Origin: a virus | IMG/VR virus record: IMGVR_UViG_3300031787_000873 | Span: 1 to 23,212 of that record | Length of the DNA: 23,212 bases | Reading direction: 5' to 3' (one strand) | Shown: positions 18,978-23,212 of the stretch, one piece after another | How the letters are laid out: every line of letters begins with the position of its first letter | How positions within the stretch are numbered: position 1 is the stretch's first letter | Notes under the pieces: generated by a model | Told to the model about the DNA's origin: nothing | Databases searched by the model: none | Seen by the model: the letters and a program-made list of their open reading frames with translations, nothing else | Program-made: the position numbers and the translations under genes

Positions 18978-19245
18978 TGATCTCTTCTTCCGCTACAGTT
19001 TCTTCGACTACTGGTTCCGGTTCAGAAACCACAACTGGTTCTTCCTTCTTTGAAGGCTTCTTTGATTTTTCTTCAATCTTAGGCTCTTCTTCAACTACAA
19101 GATCAGAGATCTTCTTTAATCCTTCAGCTGGTAGCGCAGATTTTAAAAACCAAGGGAGATCTTTCTCACAAAATAATTGTGGGCTTTGTCCCCTTTTTTC
19201 CAAAATATACACCGCATTATCATCACAATTCAGACATTTAGACAT
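18952..19245 (-). CDS. small Cys-rich (zinc-ribbon-like) protein with acidic tail
   Basis: This gene encodes 97 aa from an ATG at 19245. A longer frame from GTG at 19260 exists, but AAAAGGA sits 6-7 bases before 19245 and lies inside that longer frame, so 19245 is preferred. The first 30 residues hold Cys-x2-Cys and a third Cys (SKCLNCDDNAVYI, QLFCEKDLPWFLK), a half or small zinc-ribbon. Residues 50-97 are a very acidic Glu/Val/Pro/Lys-rich tail (SEPEPVVEETVAEEEINEDR). It is the first gene of the terminase-side unit, divergent from the plus-strand hydrolase leader. Function unknown. Confidence 0.75.
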   Translation of the reverse strand: MSKCLNCDDNAVYILEKRGQSPQLFCEKDLPWFLKSALPAEGLKKISDLVVEEEPKIEEKSKKPSKKEEPVVVSEPEPVVEETVAEEEINEDRDDNN

Positions 19246-19261
19246 TTTTTTCCTTTTCACT

Positions 19262-19441
19262 TCAGGGTTGCGGACCCCCTGTATTTACTGCTACGGTTCT
19301 ACTAATGCCTGGGAAACCGGGCATTTGTAGTCTCGCAAGTAAAGGGGTTGCAGATAGATGCGGCAGAAAGAGGCCGTATCGCTCATGGCAAGTGACAGTT
19401 GTTATGGGTAACAATCTGGCCCTCTAGACCCAGGGGATGAA
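19262..19441 (+). ncRNA. candidate structured 5' leader RNA (possible riboswitch or translational regulator)
   Basis: This 180-base region between divergent genes has no ORF and several plus-strand hairpins. CAGGG/CCCTG pairs at 19263-19281. A long stem at 19284-19343 has TTTACTGC paired with GC-A-AGTAAA outside, and CTAC-T-AATGCCTGG paired across a GAAA tetraloop (19313-19316) with CCGGGCATT-T-GTAG inside. An 8-bp stem at 19357-19380 is GATGCGGC/GCCGTATC. CAGTTGTTA pairs with TAACAA-T-CTG at 19396-19418. CCCT at 19420-19423 can pair with AGGG at 19432-19435, covering the ribosome binding site. The GNRA loop exists only on the plus strand, so the RNA reads toward the hydrolase. No known riboswitch consensus is matched with confidence. 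Confidence 0.5.
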
Positions 19442-19444
19442 GTG
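19432..19444 (+). promoter_or_regulatory. ribosome binding site and GTG start of the hydrolase gene, possibly sequestered
   Basis: AGGGG at 19432-19436 lies 5 bases before GTG at 19442, which decides the start; the nearby ATG at 19438 runs into TGA after one codon. The same AGGG can pair with CCCT at 19420-19423 or with CCCCTG at 19276-19281, so ribosome access could be switched by folding of the leader. Confidence 0.5.
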
Positions 19445-20005
19445 AAGTATAGTGCAAAAGTTAAGATATTAACCTCATTGCTAGCACTTTTATTTGTAAT
19501 GAGTGTAGACGTAGCATGGGCCTGGTCAAATCAGATCTTACCGTCTGATGGAACTACCGTAACAGTTGCGGTAGAAGAAGTTGACCCTATTGAAAAATAC
19601 AGAAACGCTAAAAAGCTATCAAATGATGAATTAATCGACCTTTTAAAGCTTACTGGCTTTAAGGGGGAAAAGTTAAAAATAGCTTGGGCCGTAGCTATGA
19701 GGGAGTCCACAGGACGTCCTACTTCCCATAATGATACTCCGTCTACAGGAGATGACTCTTATGGGCTATTTCAAATAAACATGATTGGAACTTTAGGTTC
19801 GGACAGGATAGATAAATTTCAACAAAACGGAATACAAATCGATACAAAGAAACAATTATTTGACCCAGTAGTAAATGCTCAAATAGCCTTCTATATGACG
19901 GCTAAGGGCACTAACTGGGGTTCTTGGGGCTATGGCCCTCACGCTTATGATGGAGACCCATCAGAGCCTGGGATAGAACTCTGGATTAGTAGATTCTCGG
20001 AGTAA
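19442..20005 (+). CDS. secreted SLT/lysozyme-like peptidoglycan hydrolase
   Basis: This gene encodes 187 aa from a GTG start. It is the only clear plus-strand gene in the window. Residues 1-27 are a Sec signal peptide: basic start, hydrophobic core ILTSLLALLFVM, cleavage motif A25-W-A27. The SLT/lysozyme-like domain spans ~60-187, with the probable catalytic Glu88 in AWAVAMREST, then SYGLFQINM (106-114) and NWGSWGYG near the end. This is the layout of soluble lytic transglycosylases and of Rpf-like hydrolases, which cut glycan strands. The signal peptide implies export without a holin. It converges on the CHAP gene and shares a terminator with it. A 180-base structured leader precedes it. Confidence 0.88.
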   Translation: MKYSAKVKILTSLLALLFVMSVDVAWAWSNQILPSDGTTVTVAVEEVDPIEKYRNAKKLSNDELIDLLKLTGFKGEKLKIAWAVAMRESTGRPTSHNDTPSTGDDSYGLFQINMIGTLGSDRIDKFQQNGIQIDTKKQLFDPVVNAQIAFYMTAKGTNWGSWGYGPHAYDGDPSEPGIELWISRFSE

Positions 20006-20011
20006 TAAAGA

Positions 20012-20051
20012 AAGGGGCCGGAGAAATCCGGCCCCTTATCTCTAGATAAGG
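20012..20051. terminator. bidirectional terminator between convergent hydrolase genes
   Basis: A 10-bp stem (AAGGGGCCGG/CCGGCCCCTT, 20012-20037) with a 6-base loop is followed by an overlapping 7-bp stem (CCTTATC/GATAAGG, 20034-20051). On the minus strand the first hairpin is followed by TTTCTTTATT, a good terminator for the CHAP endolysin unit. On the plus strand the tail is TTATCTCT, a weaker but plausible stop for the SLT gene. The two overlapping stems are mutually exclusive, each fitting one direction. Confidence 0.8.
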
Positions 20052-20062
20052 ATCACATCCTT

Positions 20063-20629
20063 TTACAAAAGTTTTCCACAACGGTCGCATGTCTCAGCAG
20101 GTGATGCTGGGACGGATGATTTAGCCGCACCCTTAAACTTTGGTCGACCAAATCCAACGATAGAGACTTGCACATTCTTTTTATTCTTTTTATATGCACG
20201 TAGTTTTTTGCAGACCTCTCCTCCATTACGTTGGCTACCTTTGGAGTCTCCAGAGGTATTTCCCTCTATGCACCATACAGTGCCGTCTTCATTGTCCTTA
20301 ATGACAATTCCAACATGGGAAATTCGATCTACACCATCTGATGGAAAATCAAAATAAGCAATATCACCTGGCTCTGGATCTGCAAGATCACCGTCAATCC
20401 AAGCATTCTTCTTCTTAAACGCTGCTGCGCCAGCTGGAGTTGATACAGTATTTGGTACCTTTACGCCAGCCTGATCGGCACACCACATAACAAAACTTCC
20501 GCACCAAGGCAAGAAGTTAGCCTTAGTAAACGCACCGTACTTAGTCTCGTTGTCCTTTGGACCTTCGACTGTACCTACTTCTGCTGTAGCAACTTCAATA
20601 AGCTTAGCTGCTGTTCCTTGTTCCGCCAT
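20063..20629 (-). CDS. CHAP-domain endolysin (amidase/endopeptidase)
   Basis: This gene encodes 188 aa; its ATG overlaps the holin-like gene stop as TAATG. The CHAP fold is clear: an N-terminal helix (AAKLIEVATAEVGTVEGPKD), the nucleophile Cys43 in PWCGSFVMWCAD, His105 in ISHVGIVI, and CIEGNTS (120-126) that supplies the third residue. CHAP enzymes cleave peptidoglycan amide or peptide bonds. The C-terminal ~35 residues hold a basic linker and CDRCGKLL, a CxxC that may bind metal or form a disulfide. No signal peptide is present, so release must rely on the holin-like genes just upstream. It ends the minus-strand lysis cassette. Confidence 0.92.
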   Translation of the reverse strand: MAEQGTAAKLIEVATAEVGTVEGPKDNETKYGAFTKANFLPWCGSFVMWCADQAGVKVPNTVSTPAGAAAFKKKNAWIDGDLADPEPGDIAYFDFPSDGVDRISHVGIVIKDNEDGTVWCIEGNTSGDSKGSQRNGGEVCKKLRAYKKNKKNVQVSIVGFGRPKFKGAAKSSVPASPAETCDRCGKLL

Positions 20630-21039
20630 TAGTCTTTATCCCAATCTTCGTCAACTGGATGTGCTGGGGGAACTGCTCCGTCTGGCTTTGCAAGTCTGCG
20701 AGCCTTAGCGTCGTCAATTTCTGCCTCAAGCTTTTTATCAGCAAGAGTATTCTTTGAGTCCATCTCTTTATTGGCTAGTTGTGCAGCCATAATGTCTTTT
20801 GCACCAGACTGACCAATAAGAAGTCCAGCCAAAGTTCCAGTAATAAATGTAGCTACGCTACCCAAAACATTGAAGAACATCTTGTCATTTTCTGACTGTG
20901 CCCCAATAGGTTGAGTAACGAACAAAAGGCCATAGAGAATTCCTATAGCTGTAAAAAATAAAATAGAACCTAAGGTGATTCCTAGAATAAACTTTAATCT
21001 AGCATCTAGTTCTTGTGGTGTTAGTCTTTCTTTAGCCAT
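20629..21039 (-). CDS. two-TM holin-like membrane protein
   Basis: This gene encodes 136 aa with an ATG start that overlaps the lipoprotein gene by 8 bases. Two hydrophobic segments are visible: residues ~16-43 (FILGITLGSILFFTAIGILY) and ~57-76 (VLGSVATFITGTLAGLLIGQ). A charged helix (~85-115) and an acidic Pro-rich C-terminus follow. Two TM segments, a charged tail and immediate adjacency to the CHAP endolysin suggest a holin, but it is longer than classic class II holins and could be another inner-membrane lysis protein. It shares a 1-base overlap with the endolysin. Confidence 0.75.
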   Translation of the reverse strand: MAKERLTPQELDARLKFILGITLGSILFFTAIGILYGLLFVTQPIGAQSENDKMFFNVLGSVATFITGTLAGLLIGQSGAKDIMAAQLANKEMDSKNTLADKKLEAEIDDAKARRLAKPDGAVPPAHPVDEDWDKD

Positions 21040-21232
21040 TTGATGTTCCTTCTTGTTTGACGCCTAGGTCCGCAGGGCACGTTCCACTAGCAGTACATAC
21101 TGGTGGTTTACACTCTGCTTTTTCCCAATTAGCTGGGTCTTGACATGGATAACGGAAATGTCCGTCATACCCACAGCCAGACAAAAGCAGTAATGATAGT
21201 CCTAGTAGGACTAGTCTACTCTTATTCTTCAT
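21032..21232 (-). CDS. small Cys-rich lipoprotein
   Basis: This gene encodes 66 aa with an ATG start that overlaps the upstream membrane protein gene by 11 bases. Residues 1-20 are a lipoprotein signal with basic start, hydrophobic core and lipobox LLSGC (Cys20). The mature part is short and holds four more Cys in FRYPCQDPANWEKAECKPPV, then CTASGTC. This PCQDPANW pattern resembles small lipoproteins I recall beside lysis genes in aquatic phages. If the host is Gram-negative it could act as an outer-membrane spanin; in a Gram-positive host it would be a membrane-anchored surface protein. Function not established. Confidence 0.8.
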   Translation of the reverse strand: MKNKSRLVLLGLSLLLLSGCGYDGHFRYPCQDPANWEKAECKPPVCTASGTCPADLGVKQEGTSNG

Positions 21233-21395
21233 CCTTTGGGTTCCTCAGGGGGTAAGTTACTGCCCAGGCAATAAATGTTCCAATAATTGCGTATCCTACA
21301 ACAGTCTTAGCTGACCCGTCTAGGACAACCCAAGCAATAAACATGCCTAGTAGAGTCCATAGCTGATCTGCCATGTCTTTTAGTAGCTTTACCAT
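21222..21395 (-). CDS. 57-aa membrane protein, holin-like
   Basis: This short gene starts with ATG at 21395 and overlaps the upstream gene by 7 bases (ATGGTAA). It ends with TAA at 21222-21224, 11 bases inside the lipoprotein gene, so it fills an otherwise empty gap in a run of overlapping genes. It encodes a basic start (MVKLLKD), a first hydrophobic segment (QLWTLLGMFIAWVVL), a short DGSAKT turn, a second segment (VVGYAIIGTFIAWAVTYPL) and a charged RNPKDEE tail. Two short TM helices joined by a tight turn fit a small holin or antiholin. It is a second holin candidate beside the 136-aa protein. Confidence 0.8.
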   Translation of the reverse strand: MVKLLKDMADQLWTLLGMFIAWVVLDGSAKTVVGYAIIGTFIAWAVTYPLRNPKDEE

Positions 21396-23212
21396 TTTCC
21401 TCGTCTCCTTAGTATTTTATCTCCGCCCTTTGAACTTCCACCTGAAGGTCCTCCCCCACCACTAGACCCTCCAGTAGTTGATGAGGTTGTGGCTGCAGCG
21501 GCCATAGTTGCGGCGTTTACTGCCGCTTGTCCGGCAATCACCGCTGCTACAACTATTTTTTCAGCTTCTTGTCGTTCTTCTTCAGACATATCTGCGCCTA
21601 TGTTTCCTAGCGCTGTTAATGCTTGAGCTGGGTTCTCGAATATTGCTCCAAGGAGTTCTGCAGGATTTTCTAAAAGAACTAAAGCTGCAGCAACTTCTGC
21701 AGTAATTATGACAGCATTTCCATCTTCATCAGTTCTAACCTCAACTGGAGTTGCTGGTGGAAGGTCTGAATAGGTTAGTCCAGCTTCTTTTATAGCTTCT
21801 GTACTAACTGGGGCAGATCCAGCCTGCTCTAAGAGGGCGGTAACCTTTTCCTCGGTTGGTGTATCATTCTGGGATGATTCTGTGGACTGATTTTCTTGCT
21901 CTGTCTCTTGTGACTGCTGTGGTGATTCTGGTTCCTCAACTACGTCAGTTGGGTCCGAAGGCTCCGAAGTTTCTTCGTCTGTTTGCTCGGTATCTTCCGG
22001 CTCTGTTGGCTCTTCTGTGGGGTTCGATGACTCTTCTGTGGGTGACTCAGTAGATGTTTCATCGCTTTCGTCGGAGGATTCGTTTTCAGAAGGCTCTTCG
22101 GGAGTTGGTTGAGGATCCTCAGACTCAGGAGTTGATGTATCGTCTCCGTCTTCTGGAGTTGGAGGAACGTCAGGAGTCTCTTCCTCCGGGGACGTGTTAT
22201 TGTCAGAGTTGTTATTGTCAGCAGGATCAGAAGGAGTAGTAGATGGATCCGAAGGAGTTTGAGGCTCTGTGGGCTGCTGAGGTTGCGAAGGCTCGACAGG
22301 TTGTTGAGGAGTGGACGGCTCAGGGTTCTGAGGAGCTGTTGATTGAGAAGATTCTTGAGCAGGAGGATTTGGAGAAGGAGCAGGTTCAGGAGTCGGTTCG
22401 ACTGGCGGTGTCGACGGCTGTTGAGGCTCTGGCGAAACTACAGGTGCTGAAAGCGCAGCTACTGCAACCTCAACCTTCTCAACAGCAACATTTGCCAACT
22501 GATTTGCAGTAGCAACCGTTGCTGTAGCTGTTTCAGTAAGAGTGGTTAATGTAGCAACAGCCTCTGTTTTTACTTCAGCCTTGTCTGCAACTACCGTTTC
22601 TGCTGCTGCAATTGTCGCACTAGTAACTTCAGTCATTTGTTGAACAGGTTGACCCGCAGTTTCTCTAACTCCAGTGCGTTGCGGATACCAAAGATTAGTG
22701 GTGTTTCCAGCAACAGTTCCAATACCCGTCCATTCACCAGTTGTTGGGTTTACTGTCATTTTCCAATTAATATTAGTTATAGGGGCGTTGTTATCACCAA
22801 ATTTTTTAAGATTCCAATCAACCTCTAAAGTTGTTTCTGTAGTAGTCACTACAGTAGAAGTTCCTGGTCCAGCATTCATATAGTCGCTGGCAAATACCGA
22901 AATACTTGGTCCACCAGGGAAATCCCACCAAGTGTGGTCTCCAGTGCCAAAAGTAATAGTTGCCTTGGATGTTACGTAAATCTGGCTGTTTGGGCCCTGA
23001 CCGTTATACAGGATATCGCCCATCTTAATATCAAACGGGGTTTGAATTTTAGTTGATGCATCGTACATAGTCGGAAGAGTGGTTGTAGTAACTGTCGCTG
23101 TTTCTGGCGCTACTGGTGCTACATACCCGTCTGTTGTATAAACTTTTGTATTTTCAGGAGCATCTTTAAGGGCATCTAAAGCCGTTTGAGCAGCAGTCAA
23201 ATTGTTTGTTGC
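21389..23212 (-). CDS. large Pro/Glu/Ser/Thr-rich virion or surface protein, N-terminus beyond window
   Basis: The frame is open to the right edge. A TTG at 23200 could be read as a start, but the four codons before it are also open and no ribosome binding site can be judged, so the gene most likely begins outside. In the visible ~607 residues, 1-55 are Ala/Thr rich; ~50-195 form a beta-rich domain (FDIKMGDILYNGQGPNSQIY, later TWWDFPGG); ~200-255 are Ala/Thr/Val-rich helix; ~256-455 are Pro, Gln, Ser, Thr and Glu low complexity; ~457-580 are helical (LLENPAELLGAIFENPAQAL, later IGADMSEEER); and the end is Gly/Ser rich closing in KILRRRGKW. It lies upstream of the lysis cassette. It may be a long flexible stalk or fibre. 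Confidence 0.8.
   Translation of the reverse strand, partial: ATNNLTAAQTALDALKDAPENTKVYTTDGYVAPVAPETATVTTTTLPTMYDASTKIQTPFDIKMGDILYNGQGPNSQIYVTSKATITFGTGDHTWWDFPGGPSISVFASDYMNAGPGTSTVVTTTETTLEVDWNLKKFGDNNAPITNINWKMTVNPTTGEWTGIGTVAGNTTNLWYPQRTGVRETAGQPVQQMTEVTSATIAAAETVVADKAEVKTEAVATLTTLTETATATVATANQLANVAVEKVEVAVAALSAPVVSPEPQQPSTPPVEPTPEPAPSPNPPAQESSQSTAPQNPEPSTPQQPVEPSQPQQPTEPQTPSDPSTTPSDPADNNNSDNNTSPEEETPDVPPTPEDGDDTSTPESEDPQPTPEEPSENESSDESDETSTESPTEESSNPTEEPTEPEDTEQTDEETSEPSDPTDVVEEPESPQQSQETEQENQSTESSQNDTPTEEKVTALLEQAGSAPVSTEAIKEAGLTYSDLPPATPVEVRTDEDGNAVIITAEVAAALVLLENPAELLGAIFENPAQALTALGNIGADMSEEERQEAEKIVVAAVIAGQAAVNAATMAAAATTSSTTGGSSGGGGPSGGSSKGGDKILRRRGKW

Noticed and set aside
19246-19260. 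GTG at 19260 as start of the Cys-rich protein
   Set aside because: The extra five residues are encoded by the AAAAGGA ribosome binding site of the ATG at 19245.
19262-19441. Assignment of the leader to the ydaO/c-di-AMP riboswitch class
   Set aside because: Only a GGG-TTGCGGACC-like 5' portion and the hydrolase context fit. The conserved GACAGCUAAC-type 3' core is absent, so the class name is not supported.
19262-19441. tRNA or tmRNA in the divergent spacer
   Set aside because: No cloverleaf, T-loop or CCA-end pattern fits the hairpins.
22054-22512. Plus-strand ORFs (61 and 89 aa) opposite the Pro/Glu-rich region
   Set aside because: They are low-complexity complements of the repeat codons of the minus-strand gene and have no start context.
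23198-23200. TTG at 23200 as true start of the Pro/Glu-rich protein
   Set aside because: The frame is open to the window edge and there is no evidence for initiation there.

Overview
The window is the late (structural and lysis) region of a tailed double-stranded DNA bacteriophage. Hallmark genes are the large terminase, portal, scaffold, an N4-gp56-type major capsid protein, a head-tail connector, several tail fibre or adhesin proteins, and a lysis cassette. Almost everything is on the minus strand, tightly packed, with many 1-26 base overlaps (ATGA, TAATG, TGATG) and good AGGAG-type ribosome binding sites. Base composition is moderate to AT-rich. The host cannot be fixed from the sequence. 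The capsid and terminase block and the CHAP and SLT wall hydrolases resemble those of aquatic actinobacterial phages, while the small Cys-rich lipoprotein resembles ones I associate with marine phages of Gram-negative hosts. No tape measure, tail tube or replication genes are visible. The window is therefore one section of a larger genome, or the phage is podovirus-like.

Layout in transcription order (right to left on the minus strand): (1) 23212-21389, a long Pro/Glu/Ser/Thr-rich protein cut by the window edge; (2) 21395-20063, an overlapping cassette of a 57-aa membrane protein, a lipoprotein, a two-TM holin-like protein and a CHAP endolysin, closed by a bidirectional hairpin at 20012-20051; (3) 19442-20005 on the PLUS strand, the only clear plus-strand gene, a secreted SLT/lysozyme-like hydrolase preceded by about 180 bases that fold into several strong hairpins; (4) 19245-15923, two small Cys-rich (zinc-finger-like) proteins, a KTSC-domain protein, two small unknowns and the terminase; (5) 15837-10965, two small proteins, portal, scaffold, capsid and a capsid-associated protein, ended by a strong terminator at 10904-10947; (6) 10839-1971, a connector fused to a fibre/baseplate-like domain, a collagen-like fibre with about 130 Gly-X-Y triplets and inserted beta modules, two coiled-coil/beta fibre proteins that share an N-terminal module, a 100-aa beta protein, a 948-aa kelch-like adhesin and a small Ala/Glu-rich protein, closed by a terminator at 1927-1955; (7) 1909-1, a three-gene modification cassette (GT-A-like glycosyltransferase, FkbM-like methyltransferase, GlcNAc-transferase-like protein that runs off the left edge).

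How they fit together: the terminase packs DNA through the portal into a scaffold-assembled HK97-fold capsid. The connector and fibres build the adsorption apparatus. The modification cassette lies directly downstream of the fibre genes and may decorate virion proteins, with the Thr-rich collagen repeats the most attractive target. Lysis uses holin-like membrane proteins plus two different wall hydrolases on opposite strands. The most unusual points are the structured leader in front of the inverted hydrolase gene and the pairing of a GPT-rich collagen fibre with a protein-glycosyltransferase-like gene.
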